A stretch of 33,771 nt of DNA from an uncultured Nitrosomonadales bacterium (GTDB lineage Bacteria > Pseudomonadota > Gammaproteobacteria > Burkholderiales > Gallionellaceae), in contig CAIRGS010000242.1 of NCBI GenBank assembly GCA_903878125.1, forward strand, positions 1 to 33,771, read 5' to 3'. The notes under the pieces are model-generated. The model saw nothing but the letters and a program-made list of their open reading frames with translations, was not told where the DNA came from and searched no databases. Below are positions 17,004 to 25,390 of the stretch, piece by piece. Made by a program: the position numbers and the translations under genes. How positions within the stretch are numbered: the first letter of the stretch is position 1; the number at the start of each line of letters is the position of its first letter.

Positions 17004-17365
17004 TAGCTGAGCGTCAACACCATGCAACGCATGTTTCGCAATTAACAGGTCGTGTACTAGGATGCATAACTCCCTCACTTTATGCCCCAGAATCACGTTC
17101 CTTTTTTCTTGCACATCATTCATTTTATAATCATCGTAGCGCGTTGTTGCCGCTTTTGGAGTTGATTCGCTGCCTTCATCGGATTCACTGTATTCAGCAT
17201 ACCCACTTGTGAACGGCGATTAAAATCAGCTTTTATCTGGTGGCTGGAAAAAGACGAGCACATTCGTGTCAGCCGCTCAAGCCAAGTGTGAGCGCTGCAT
17301 CTGGCTGCATTGTACGATTGCAGATACTCAATTAAGATAGCCCAGCCCCAAGGTCGGATAGCAAA

Positions 17366-17385
17366 GGGAGGATTAAAATCCTCCC
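17366..17385. other. perfect hairpin GGGAGGAT-TAAA-ATCCTCCC
   Basis: An 8-bp perfect stem with a 4-base loop, about 200 bases before pilC. The left arm contains a Shine-Dalgarno-like GGAGG and the right arm its complement; GGAGGATT occurs again at 17406-17413. There is no T tract, so it is not a terminator on either strand. Its function is unknown. Confidence 0.45.
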
Positions 17386-17584
17386 AGAGACATCACAAAA
17401 ATACTGGAGGATTCGTCACAAATTTACCTTGCAATTAAAGCTTAGCTTGAATTGACCGATATAAGTAAACGCAGCCAACTTCATTGAATCGAGGCGGTCA
17501 CTTACTGATCATTCTGCACTGGACAGCGTTATATTCCATAACGAGTTACTTAACTTTGTTGTGAATAGTCATAAAGGAAACGTC

Positions 17585-18802
17585 ATGGCCGAAGAAAAAA
17601 CGAAAAAAGAAGAATTTCAATTCCGATGGGAAGGCAAGGATAAATCCGGCAAGCTTATTAAAGGTGAGGTGCGGGCTATCGGCGACGCCGTCGCTGCCAC
17701 ACAACTTAGGCGTTTAGGCATTAATGTTACCCGTATAAAAAAAGTCCGCAATGGCGGAGGCAAGAGAATTACCCAGAAAGATCTTACCCTGTTTACGCGC
17801 CAGCTTGCGGTCATGATGAAATCTGGCGTACCACTACTACAATCATTTGACATTATAGGTAAGGGGCACAGCAACCCTTCCGTTTCCCGCCTGCTGAACG
17901 ACATTAAAACCGACGTAGAAACTGGTAGCAGCTTGGAACAGGCATTCCGGAAATTCCCGCTGTATTTTGATGATCTATTTTGTAATCTGATAAGCGCGGG
18001 CGAGCACGCCGGCATTCTGGACAGCCTGCTTGAACGTTTGGCAACCTACCAGGAAAAAACGTTGGCCCTCAAGAGCAAAATAAAGGGGGCGCTAATGTAT
18101 CCAGTTGCAATTATTGCAGTCGCCTTTATTATCACCGCAGTGATCATGATTTTTGTGATTCCCGCGTTTAAGCAGTTATTCTCCAGCTTTGGCGCAGATC
18201 TGCCCGCACCTACGCTAATTTTGATGCGTATCTCCGATTTTTTCGTTGCTTATTGGATGGCGATTCTCAGTATTGTAGTGGGCGGGCTTTTTGCCTTCTT
18301 CTACTTCTGGAAACGCAGCAAAAGAATGCAGAACTTCATGGATAGAGCAATACTCAAGCTACCAATTTTCGGAGATTTAATCCGCAAGGCCTCCATAGCA
18401 CGATGGACGCGCACACTGGCAACCATGTTTGCCGCCGGTGTACCGCTAGTGGAGGCGCTTAACTCGGTGGCAGGCGCCGCTGGCAACGTGGTGTATTTTG
18501 ATGCAACCAAGATAATCCAGCGGGAGGTCAGCCAAGGTAGCACCCTAACGGGAGCCATGCAAGATGTAGGAGTGTTTCCCAGCATGGTGCTGCAAATGGT
18601 GGCAATTGGCGAAGAAGCCGGTTCACTGGATAGCATGTTAAATAAAGTGGCGGATTTTTTTGAGGCTGAAGTAGACGATGCAGTGGCTGCTCTGACCAGC
18701 CTGATGGAACCTGTCATCATGGTTGTGTTAGGTGTTCTAATCGGCGGCATGGTGATAGCGATGTATCTGCCTATTTTCAAAATGGGACAGGCTGTTGGTT
18801 AA
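17585..18802 (+). CDS. pilC: type IV pilus inner-membrane platform protein PilC
   Basis: A 405-aa GspF/PilC family protein that forms the inner-membrane platform on which the pilus ATPases act. Two T2SSF domains are visible: the first around 70-190 (LTLFTRQLAVMMKSGVPLLQ) and the second around 270-395 (WTRTLATMFAAGVPLVEAL). Membrane segments are at about 175-198, 220-240 and 372-395. The frame opens at a GTG at 17561, but the ATG at 17585 has AGGAAA upstream and starts at MAEEKTKK. The ATPase gene pilB, commonly next to it, is absent here. pilD follows after about 480 bases. Confidence 0.94.
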   Translation: MAEEKTKKEEFQFRWEGKDKSGKLIKGEVRAIGDAVAATQLRRLGINVTRIKKVRNGGGKRITQKDLTLFTRQLAVMMKSGVPLLQSFDIIGKGHSNPSVSRLLNDIKTDVETGSSLEQAFRKFPLYFDDLFCNLISAGEHAGILDSLLERLATYQEKTLALKSKIKGALMYPVAIIAVAFIITAVIMIFVIPAFKQLFSSFGADLPAPTLILMRISDFFVAYWMAILSIVVGGLFAFFYFWKRSKRMQNFMDRAILKLPIFGDLIRKASIARWTRTLATMFAAGVPLVEALNSVAGAAGNVVYFDATKIIQREVSQGSTLTGAMQDVGVFPSMVLQMVAIGEEAGSLDSMLNKVADFFEAEVDDAVAALTSLMEPVIMVVLGVLIGGMVIAMYLPIFKMGQAVG

Positions 18803-19286
18803 ATCACTGACAGGATATTTTCGTATCGTTCAGTTAATCTTAAGCTGATTCAACAAGCATATAATTTTCAATACCAATAGCCTATTCATGGCAGCAACTC
18901 GTCATTAATATCGCTTATTCGGTCGTTGTTGGACGAATGGTGGATTGACATAGAATTCGATATTCTTTGCGTCTTCGCTTACCCGCACCATGCTCAATAA
19001 ATACAACATCTGTTTTTGGCACCACCTCCCGAAACGGAAAATGACGCTGATGAACTGGGCCAAACACTATGCCGTGCTCAGCCGCATGCTGGTAGCCGGA
19101 TGCCCGCAATATTTTTGCAGTGAACACATTATGATGATCAAAGCCACTGAAAAATAAGTGATTGCTACGTACAGAAAAACCCTTTTTAATCAATGCGCAG
19201 CACTGGATGAATAATCCACTTCCGATATCACTCGCTTTAATTCGTGTTATTTTGCTAAACATTACGTATTTGTATCTTGGACATCC
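18803..19286. other. stretch between pilC and pilD
   Basis: About 480 bases between two genes that often adjoin. The only candidate is the minus-strand ORF listed separately. I see no clear terminator after pilC and no recognisable promoter for pilD. Confidence 0.5.
18915..19262 (-). CDS. uncertain small ORF between pilC and pilD
   Basis: A 115-aa frame that I do not recognise. In its favour, it does not overlap another gene, its codon choice is mixed and does not look like an antisense shadow, and the second half (HGIVFGPVHQRHFPFREVVP, then a basic GAGKRRRKEYR) reads like a folded protein. Against it, there is no clear ribosome-binding site before the ATG at 19262, and the start is only 24 bases from the divergent pilD start. 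It could be a real hypothetical gene, a decayed remnant or chance. Confidence 0.3.
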   Translation of the reverse strand: MFSKITRIKASDIGSGLFIQCCALIKKGFSVRSNHLFFSGFDHHNVFTAKILRASGYQHAAEHGIVFGPVHQRHFPFREVVPKTDVVFIEHGAGKRRRKEYRILCQSTIRPTTTE

Positions 19287-20159
19287 ATGACAGCACTCAT
19301 TGAAATACTACAAAGCCACCCGTTTTTTTTCGTTGTTCTGTGCGGCATTGCGGGTCTGCTTGTTGGCAGTTTTCTCAATGTAGTAATCCATCGCCTACCC
19401 AAGATGATGGAGCGTGAATGGCACGACCAATGCGCTGAACTCAACGGCAACGAACCAGAAAATGTACTGCCTTACAACTTGTTCATGCCTCATTCCGCTT
19501 GTCCGAACTGTGGTCACAAGATAAGTGCGCTGGAAAACATCCCGGTCATCAGCTATTTGCTACTACGCGGCAAATGCAAGGATTGCAACACACATATCTC
19601 GGCTCGGTATCCCATCGTGGAAACAGTATCTGGTCTTTTAGGCGCCTACGTTGCGTGGCACTTCGGCTTCAGTTTGGCTGCGTTGGCCGCGTTGTTGTTT
19701 ATCTGGATGCTACTAGCGCTAATCTGCATTGATCTTGATACTCAACTGCTGCCCGATGACATCACATTGCCACTTCTGTGGCTGGGCCTACTGTTTAATT
19801 TGTCTGCCACTTTTATTGACATTAACAGTGCCGTTATCGGCGCAATCACAGGATATCTGGCTCTGTGGAGTATATATTGGCTATTCAAGCTCGCCACCGG
19901 CAAAGAAGGCATGGGTTATGGTGACTTCAAGCTGCTGGCGGCAATCGGCGCATGGGTGGGCTGGCAAATGCTGCCGCTGGTTATTATGCTCTCTTCAGCA
20001 GTAGGCACAGTGGTCGGCATTACATTGATTATCGCGGCACGCCTCGGCCGCAACGTCCCTATTCCATTTGGCCCGTATTTGGCAGGCGGCGGTGTGATTG
20101 CTTTATTCTGGGGACAACCACTTACGCAAAACTACCTGCAACTGTTCAGCATTCCATGA
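19287..20159 (+). CDS. pilD: prepilin peptidase / N-methyltransferase
   Basis: A 290-aa inner-membrane aspartic protease that cleaves the leader of type IV prepilins and methylates the new N-terminus. The N-terminal GSFLNVVIHRLP (about 28-39) is followed by the cytoplasmic zinc-binding domain with CPNCGH and CKDC (71-96). The catalytic aspartates lie in CIDLDTQLLPDD and in GYGDFKLLAAIG, and about eight membrane helices are present. The ATG at 19287 has TTGGA upstream. Its stop overlaps the coaE start by 4 bases, the common pilD-coaE arrangement. Confidence 0.96.
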   Translation: MTALIEILQSHPFFFVVLCGIAGLLVGSFLNVVIHRLPKMMEREWHDQCAELNGNEPENVLPYNLFMPHSACPNCGHKISALENIPVISYLLLRGKCKDCNTHISARYPIVETVSGLLGAYVAWHFGFSLAALAALLFIWMLLALICIDLDTQLLPDDITLPLLWLGLLFNLSATFIDINSAVIGAITGYLALWSIYWLFKLATGKEGMGYGDFKLLAAIGAWVGWQMLPLVIMLSSAVGTVVGITLIIAARLGRNVPIPFGPYLAGGGVIALFWGQPLTQNYLQLFSIP

Positions 20160-20782
20160 AATTTCGTGTGGGATTAACCGGGGGTATCGGCAGCGGAAAG
20201 AGCACCGTAGCTTCACTATTCAAAGAATGCGGTGTATTGGTTATCGATAGCGATGTCATTTCACACCAGATGACCCAATCCGGTGGCATGGCGATCGCCG
20301 CGATCCACACGACATTCGGAGATGGCTATATTGACGCCAGCGGCGCATTGGACAGGGCACTCATGCGGCAATTGATATTCTCTGATCATGCTGCCAAGCT
20401 GCAACTGGAAGCCATTCTGCATCCGCTTATCCGCGCGCAAATTATGGTGCAGGTCGACAATGCCAATACTGACAGCACCCAACCCTCTCTCTATCTGTTG
20501 TTGGTCATTCCGCTATTGTTTGAAACACTTAATTACCACGAATTGATTCAACGCACATTGGTAGTGGACTGTGCGGAAACCACCCAAATTGCACGCACCA
20601 TGCAGCGTAGCGGTCTGGATGAGCAAACGGTGCGTACCATAATGGAATCTCAAATCACGCGTGCCGAACGGCTACGGCTTGCTGATGACATCATTCAAAA
20701 TAATGGCAGCCTGGATACTTTGCGCCAGCAGGTAAGCCAGTTGCACCAGCGCTACCGGGCCATTTCCTCAGGAATTGATTGA
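20156..20782 (+). CDS. coaE: dephospho-CoA kinase
   Basis: A 208-aa kinase that carries out the last step of coenzyme A synthesis. The P-loop GLTGGIGSGKSTVASLF is at 6-22, followed by the DSDVISHQM region that binds substrate. The lid-region arginines (MQRSGLDEQTVRTIMESQ) and the end RLRLADDIIQNNGSLD are typical. The frame extends upstream inside pilD, but the ATG at 20156, overlapping the pilD stop as ATGA, starts the protein at MKFRVGLTGG and is clearly right. Confidence 0.97.
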   Translation: MKFRVGLTGGIGSGKSTVASLFKECGVLVIDSDVISHQMTQSGGMAIAAIHTTFGDGYIDASGALDRALMRQLIFSDHAAKLQLEAILHPLIRAQIMVQVDNANTDSTQPSLYLLLVIPLLFETLNYHELIQRTLVVDCAETTQIARTMQRSGLDEQTVRTIMESQITRAERLRLADDIIQNNGSLDTLRQQVSQLHQRYRAISSGID

Positions 20783-20787
20783 CGGTA

Positions 20788-20793
20788 TATAAT
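20788..20793 (+). promoter_or_regulatory. possible -10 element upstream of zapD
   Basis: A perfect TATAAT lies in the 67-base gap between coaE and zapD. The -35 region is poor (TTTCCT at a 19-base spacing), so this is a weak prediction. Confidence 0.3.
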
Positions 20794-20849
20794 CGCCCAA
20801 GTATATTGACCATTTTGTAGCCTAAACCCTTCCCTATCTTACTAGCATT

Positions 20850-21605
20850 GTGATTAGCTATGACTTCCCTCTCAATGAACGAGTGCGCACCCTACTGCGC
20901 CTGGAGGATCTTTATGCCAAATTGCTATGTTTTATTGAAAGATCAATCGCCACTGACCATCAGGCCGCTCTAAGCGTATTGTTTGAAATCCTCGAAGTCG
21001 CTAGCCGTTCCGACCTAAAATCTGAACTGCTGCAAGAATTAGAGCGCCAAAAACGACAGCTTTCCGCTTTACACAACAACCCGGAAATTTCAGAACAAGC
21101 ACTCGACACGGTACTCAATGAAATTGAAAATGCCAGTAGCGGCGTTTTAAACATGGGTGGCAAAGTGGGCCAGCACTTGCGCGAAAACGAATGGTTAATG
21201 AGCATCAAGCAGCGTGCCGGCATCCCTGGCGGAACCTGTGAATTTGACTTGCCATCCTACCATCACTGGCTGCAACAGGACGCAATGCTGCGGCGCAATT
21301 ACCTAATGGCTTGCCTGACTCCCATGCTCCCCATACGCGATAGCCTAGCAATCATCCTCAAGCTGTTACGCGAAAGTGGAAAAACCTACCAATACATTGC
21401 CCAGCAGGGTAACTTTCAGCAAATGCACTGTGGCCGCGTGGCACAAATGCTGCGTGTCAGCTTGGACAAATCTCTACCGTGCGTTCCTGAAGTTGGTGCC
21501 AACAAATACATGCTCAACATTCGCTTCATTGCTGCCGATTATGTAGCCAAGAGCGCCTTATACAGTCAGACTGTGGCGTTTAATCTTACTTTCTGCTCTT
21601 TGTAA
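20850..21605 (+). CDS. zapD: cell division protein ZapD
   Basis: A 251-aa ZapD (YacF, DUF1342) family protein that bundles FtsZ filaments at the division ring. The N-terminal FPLNERVRTLLRLEDLYAK is the family hallmark. The helical first half, the GGTCEFDLPSYHHWL element in the middle and the C-terminal beta domain ending in MLNIRFIAADY agree. The start is a GTG at 20850. The zapD-yacG-Nudix neighbourhood after coaE is the same as in many gammaproteobacteria and betaproteobacteria. Confidence 0.95.
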   Translation: MISYDFPLNERVRTLLRLEDLYAKLLCFIERSIATDHQAALSVLFEILEVASRSDLKSELLQELERQKRQLSALHNNPEISEQALDTVLNEIENASSGVLNMGGKVGQHLRENEWLMSIKQRAGIPGGTCEFDLPSYHHWLQQDAMLRRNYLMACLTPMLPIRDSLAIILKLLRESGKTYQYIAQQGNFQQMHCGRVAQMLRVSLDKSLPCVPEVGANKYMLNIRFIAADYVAKSALYSQTVAFNLTFCSL

Positions 21606-21709
21606 ATACGCTTGTCGACTTAAAGACTGACGCCATCCTCTCACAAGTGAGAAAAAAGGCTGGAGATGAAATGATTCTTGGTTCGTTTAGTTGAAAACAG
21701 GAATATGCC

Positions 21710-21901
21710 ATGATGAAAAAAACTACTATTGTCAGCTGTCCGCAATGTAAAAAAGAAGTGCCGTGGGCTAATGACAGTCCCTATCGCCCATTTTGCAGTG
21801 AGCGTTGCAAATTAATTGACTTGGGACAGTGGGCCACGGAAAGTTATCGCATCCCGCTGTCCGAAAGCAACTCGGAAGACGAGTCTTCTCACCAAGCCTG
21901 A
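21710..21901 (+). CDS. yacG: DNA gyrase inhibitor YacG
   Basis: A 63-aa zinc-ribbon protein that binds GyrB and inhibits gyrase. Four cysteines in two pairs (CPQCKKEV and [10 protein letters not shown]) make the zinc site, and [12 protein letters not shown] follows as in the family. AGGA lies 8 bases before the ATG at 21710; a second ATG follows directly. Its 3' end overlaps the convergent Nudix gene by 13 bases. Confidence 0.95.
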   Translation: MMKKTTIVSCPQCKKEVPWANDSPYRPFCSERCKLIDLGQWATESYRIPLSESNSEDESSHQA

Positions 21902-22866
21902 CGCAACATCGCAATGCCATGCGCACCATGCTGCCAGGCCTGCTCCATGTCGTCACAACACAATCCACCCAGCGCATATACTGGAATGGCCGAATTTGCT
22001 GCCATTGCAGAAAATGTCTGCCAACCTAGATGTGTTGCGTCGGGATGACTGCGAGTGGGCAATACCGGGCTCAGCACCACAAAATCGAAACCCAGATTAT
22101 TTGCTCGTTGTAATTCGTCGGCGTTGTGACAGGATGCCGCACACCAGGTCACGTCGGGACGTGACTTACACGCAGCAAGCTGGATACTGTTCAAATGTAC
22201 GCCGTCTGCTCCAATTTCGTTAGCCAGCTCGATATCACTGTTAATCAGCACTTGCGCGCCATATGTGTGTGCCAGTTTCACCGCACGCAAAGACAATTCA
22301 CGCATCGCGTCGCGCGATAAACCTGGTTCGCGCATCTGCACCAACTTCAAGCCATTTTCCAGCGCAACCTGTAACCGTTCCAGAAACTTTTCACGACCCA
22401 ACTCGGCCGCGTTACTAATGGCGTACAAAGGCGGCAATTGCAGCGCGCGGAGGACAAATGTGTTGGCCGGAAGCACTGGGAATACCGTCAAATTGAACGG
22501 GGTTTGCCAACTCAGCTGTTGATTTTCTTTGCCATGAAGCTCACCCTGCCATACAGTAATACGAAAGAAATTCAGTCGCACTGTAGCGTGTGTAGAAACA
22601 TGCACGCGAGTCAGCCAAGGATAAGCAGTCGCAATGTTAATGCCTAATTCTTCGTGCAGTTCTCGTTCCAGCGCATACAGCAGTGTTTCGCCCACTTCAA
22701 CTTTACCGCCCGGAAACTCCCAGTAGCCTGCATAAGCCTTGCCTTCCGGCCGCTGCGCCAGCAGGAAACTGTCATATGTGTATCGCTCTCGCAAGGCAGG
22801 CTGTCCATCTGCTTCAACCTCGCGCAACAGCACACCAACGGCAACTTCAATCACACAAGAATTCAT
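21889..22866 (-). CDS. mutT: Nudix hydrolase fused to a TMP-synthase-like domain (MutT-type)
   Basis: 325 aa in two parts. Residues 1-130 are a MutT-type Nudix domain with a complete box at 54-76 ([16 protein letters not shown], then LHEELGI, fitting GX5EX7REUXEEXGU); it should hydrolyse oxidised nucleotides such as 8-oxo-dGTP. Residues 144-325 resemble thiamine phosphate synthase/TenI ([25 protein letters not shown]). Key ThiE positions differ: INDR is INSD here, the GQ(E/S)D after GVHL is NSIQ, and the lysine after the REP/REK motif is missing. ThiE activity is therefore doubtful. This fusion beside yacG is known from many betaproteobacteria and gammaproteobacteria. The C-terminal domain's role is unclear. 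Confidence 0.9.
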   Translation of the reverse strand: MNSCVIEVAVGVLLREVEADGQPALRERYTYDSFLLAQRPEGKAYAGYWEFPGGKVEVGETLLYALERELHEELGINIATAYPWLTRVHVSTHATVRLNFFRITVWQGELHGKENQQLSWQTPFNLTVFPVLPANTFVLRALQLPPLYAISNAAELGREKFLERLQVALENGLKLVQMREPGLSRDAMRELSLRAVKLAHTYGAQVLINSDIELANEIGADGVHLNSIQLAACKSRPDVTWCAASCHNADELQRANNLGFDFVVLSPVLPTRSHPDATHLGWQTFSAMAANSAIPVYALGGLCCDDMEQAWQHGAHGIAMLRQAW

Positions 22867-22932
22867 ATTTTATTTTTCACCGAGGTAACCGCAACCCCGT
22901 TTACACAAAATCCAGGACATCCCATTTGTTCG

Positions 22933-23259
22933 CTACCGGGTGGTCTGGATAAATTTGCCAATTTCATCAGTTTCAGATTTCACAGATATTCCGTTCACCT
23001 CACGCCTGACCACTTCTCCCTCGATCACCTCTCCCTCGACCACGACTTGATCTGGGGAATACTTACGCATTTGTTTTCTCAGGTCACGGGTTCTCCACCA
23101 CAGATAGCCCCATGCCATTGCACCGACAGTCACGATAACAATCAATAACAGCGCTGAAAACATCAAGGCCAAACCAATCAGAACAACGGATACGACAATC
23201 TTGGCAACCTTGTTCAACAAATTGGAAGACTTTGTAGTGATATATATTGAATTTTTCAT
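22933..23259 (-). CDS. small membrane protein of unknown function
   Basis: 108 aa, not recognised. A long hydrophobic stretch (about 18-52) could be one long or two short membrane helices. It is followed by WWRTRDLRKQMRKY, a basic cluster that should lie in the cytoplasm, and an acidic tail with an internal repeat (VEGEVIEGEVV). The ATG at 23259 lacks a good ribosome-binding site. It lies 94 bases downstream of the membrane cytochrome gene on the same strand, so the two could share a transcript. Confidence 0.65.
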   Translation of the reverse strand: MKNSIYITTKSSNLLNKVAKIVVSVVLIGLALMFSALLLIVIVTVGAMAWGYLWWRTRDLRKQMRKYSPDQVVVEGEVIEGEVVRREVNGISVKSETDEIGKFIQTTR

Positions 23260-23353
23260 CTATTTTTCGTCAATGTACGTAGGGTTTATTTGCGACAGGT
23301 GCATGACTATCCGCCGCAGTGTCAGTGGTGCCGGCCCTTGTGGAGAACGCCCC

Positions 23354-24127
23354 TTATTTCAAATCTGCTTCCCAGGCATTGCCATATATTTTTCCGTTGC
23401 GCGACAAGATAAGCATTTGGTACATACTAATGAACCACATTATTGTTGATGCACCGCTGTAAACAAAGCCGCCAAAAAGCGTTAGCCATGCGAAGTTTGG
23501 ATTCCATCTCGTAAGCCACCACGAGATAACGTCTACGACCAAAAAGGCGAAGGGAATGGCAATGGCTGAAATCTTCAACCATTTCGGTACACCCACCGCG
23601 AAACTGAAAATAAATCCCACAAAAAAGAAAATGAAGCTGATCCCGAACAAATGAATGTGCGACGATCTGGTCAGGGTTTGAATGCTTGCGCCTTCATCGA
23701 TCTTGGCTACCTTTTTGACCTCCTCATACTTGCTAAAATCGGCAATGCCAGCAATGGAAGCATGACACTGCACGCAATGTTGACTAAAGATATTCTTGAA
23801 TTGCGACTCCCATTCTGTCTCGGGTGCTCCGTTGTGAATCCATTTAATGATATCGAGACGCGCTTCTGGTGTACCCATCTCTTTCATTGATCCATCGAGC
23901 TTGCTTTCCAGCTTGCTCCCGCTCCGATTTCCATAATAGCTGTACACAATATCATCCAAGGAAAGTCCCGGCTTGCCATCTGCCATGCCGTGTGTCTGCA
24001 TAATCTGTAGGCCAGCCATACACAAGCCCAACCCAATGGCGAGCAGGTATCCGGAAAAGAGCACTTTGACTGGGGTCGGCAGATTAGGCAGATTGAACCA
24101 AGCAAAATTCGGAAGGTTTGATTTCAT
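23354..24127 (-). CDS. membrane-anchored mono-heme c-type cytochrome-like protein
   Basis: 257 aa. One membrane helix (22-44) is followed by a roughly 110-residue region with a single heme c site, CVQCH at 118-122, which should face the periplasm. Three more helices follow (about 158-179, 185-205, 215-241). A His pair (SSHIHLFG, 155-162) sits at the edge of helix 2 and could bind metal or heme. I do not know a named family with this layout. The ATG at 24127 is chosen over an in-frame one at 24190 because GAGGT lies just upstream and a promoter covers the longer form. It lies downstream of ubiH, so a link to quinone-coupled electron transfer is an inference from position only. Confidence 0.8.
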   Translation of the reverse strand: MKSNLPNFAWFNLPNLPTPVKVLFSGYLLAIGLGLCMAGLQIMQTHGMADGKPGLSLDDIVYSYYGNRSGSKLESKLDGSMKEMGTPEARLDIIKWIHNGAPETEWESQFKNIFSQHCVQCHASIAGIADFSKYEEVKKVAKIDEGASIQTLTRSSHIHLFGISFIFFFVGFIFSFAVGVPKWLKISAIAIPFAFLVVDVISWWLTRWNPNFAWLTLFGGFVYSGASTIMWFISMYQMLILSRNGKIYGNAWEADLK

Positions 24128-24161
24128 TTTATTACCTCTTTTTTTCTTTTTTATAACGAAA

Positions 24162-24190
24162 AAAATAGATGCCGAACTTCTACAGGTCAA
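24162..24190 (-). promoter_or_regulatory. sigma-70-type promoter of the membrane cytochrome gene
   Basis: Read on the minus strand: TTGACC (24190-24185), a 17-base spacer and TATTTT (24167-24162), with a predicted start near 24155 and about 28 bases of leader to the ATG at 24127. This suggests the cytochrome gene can be transcribed separately from the amgK-murU-pepP-ubiH unit. Confidence 0.55.
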
Positions 24191-24232
24191 TTTGCTATAC
24201 CCGCAATCCCTAATTTTGGGCCGATATGGTTT

Positions 24233-25390
24233 TTACCCGTTGGCTCCGAACATCATACGTCGTGCTATGAATTTTTTCGCGCCCGGCAGGCAGTCCAGTA
24301 CCGTAAGTGCAGCCGCGCGCCCTGATTTAAGCAGCAGCAAATCATTGGAGAACAGACGTACCAGGCCATCGGTGAAATTTATGCCGGCATGGCGGTCAAA
24401 CTGACGTTGTTTGCGATAGTTGGTAAGCATGGCATCTGCACCGAGCGCCTCAGGTTCGCAGTCAAGAATCTCTTGCGCCAGGTCCCACGCGTCGCGCAGA
24501 CCCATGTTGAAACCTTGGCCGGCCACGGGATGCAACGTCTGCGCAGCATTGCCGATCAATACTGTGTGTGGCAGCGTAATTTCGGGCGCGCGCTTGAGCC
24601 GCAGGGGGAAACAGGCGCGCTTCCCGATAGTCAAGAATTCCCCAACTCGATCACCGAAGTGCTGATGCAATTGGGCCAGGAAAGTAGCATCATTCCAGTG
24701 CAATATTTCCTGCGCCATGTCATGTGCCGCGGTCCATACCAGTTCATAACCATCCCTGAACGGCAGCAGTGCCATCGGTCCCTGCTTAGTAAATCGCTCG
24801 AATGCGATGTCCGGCTGCGGATGGGTGCAGGTGACATGTGCAATGACAGCACTTTGACCGTAATCGCGAATCTCCGGCGGATGGGCGGCTTCCAGCAACC
24901 TCCCCCCATCGGCCACTACCGCCAAGCGCGCTTCAAGCTGGTGGTCATGACCTGCATGCTGGTAGTTAATGGATGCGCCATTCGATGTGCTTTGAAGTTG
25001 CGTAACATTCGCGCCAGTTAGACAAGTTGTTTTGCTACCCTTTACAGCACTTTGTAATGCGTCTTGCAACACAGTGTAGGGCAGCACGTAGCCCAGTTCA
25101 GGCACCTTGAGTTCTTCGGCACGTAACAGGGTGCGACCGAAAGAATTTTTCTGTGAAACATGGATGGCCTTGATCAACGAAACTTGCGTAATTCCATTCC
25201 ATACCCCGAGTCTCTCCAGCAGCTGACGGCTTCCACTGGACAACGCCAAGGCACGCGGGTCAGCGCTCACGTGTTCCATTGCGCGCGCTTCCAGCATGAC
25301 AATTTGCAACCCGCTGTCGCGCAGTGCGAGCATCAACGCGGTGCCAACCGGGCCACCCCCGATTATCGCGATGTCGCAATGTTCATTCAT
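24233..25390 (-). CDS. ubiH: FAD-dependent ubiquinone biosynthesis hydroxylase UbiH
   Basis: A 385-aa flavoprotein monooxygenase of the UbiH/COQ6 family that hydroxylates the ring in ubiquinone synthesis. The N-terminal FAD Rossmann motif is IAIIGGGPVGTALMLAL. The second FAD motif, IGNAAQTLHPVAGQGFNMG (about 285-303), has the GNAAQ form typical of UbiH rather than the GDAAH form of UbiF-like members. The start overlaps the pepP stop by 4 bases, so it belongs to the operon read amgK, murU, pepP, ubiH. Confidence 0.9.
   Translation of the reverse strand: MNEHCDIAIIGGGPVGTALMLALRDSGLQIVMLEARAMEHVSADPRALALSSGSRQLLERLGVWNGITQVSLIKAIHVSQKNSFGRTLLRAEELKVPELGYVLPYTVLQDALQSAVKGSKTTCLTGANVTQLQSTSNGASINYQHAGHDHQLEARLAVVADGGRLLEAAHPPEIRDYGQSAVIAHVTCTHPQPDIAFERFTKQGPMALLPFRDGYELVWTAAHDMAQEILHWNDATFLAQLHQHFGDRVGEFLTIGKRACFPLRLKRAPEITLPHTVLIGNAAQTLHPVAGQGFNMGLRDAWDLAQEILDCEPEALGADAMLTNYRKQRQFDRHAGINFTDGLVRLFSNDLLLLKSGRAAALTVLDCLPGAKKFIARRMMFGANG

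Larger units (their letters stand above)
16668..17584. other. gene-poor stretch between hupE and pilC
   Basis: About 0.9 kb without a convincing gene; the short open frames here lack family resemblance. It contains a palindromic repeat (16950-17003), inverted repeats CGCTCA/TGAGCG (17274-17279/17289-17294), GGGAGGAT/ATCCTCCC (17366-17385) and CGTTAT/ATAACG (17527-17543), and the 10-mer TGCAGATACT twice (near 16825 and 17320). TATAAT occurs at 17126-17131 without a well-spaced -35. It must hold the promoters of hupE and pilC, but I cannot place them firmly. Confidence 0.6.

Noticed and set aside
16973-17212. 79-aa plus-strand frame in the gap before pilC
   Set aside because: It begins inside the palindromic repeat and has no ribosome-binding site or protein-like pattern.
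19952-20155. Upstream extension of coaE inside pilD
   Set aside because: The P-loop start of CoaE lies directly after the ATG at 20156, and the extension is pilD coding sequence in another frame.
21640-21660. CTCAC/GTGAG hairpin followed by six A after zapD
   Set aside because: The stem is only about 5 bp, and the A-run is on the wrong side for a plus-strand terminator; on the minus strand the T residues would come before the stem.
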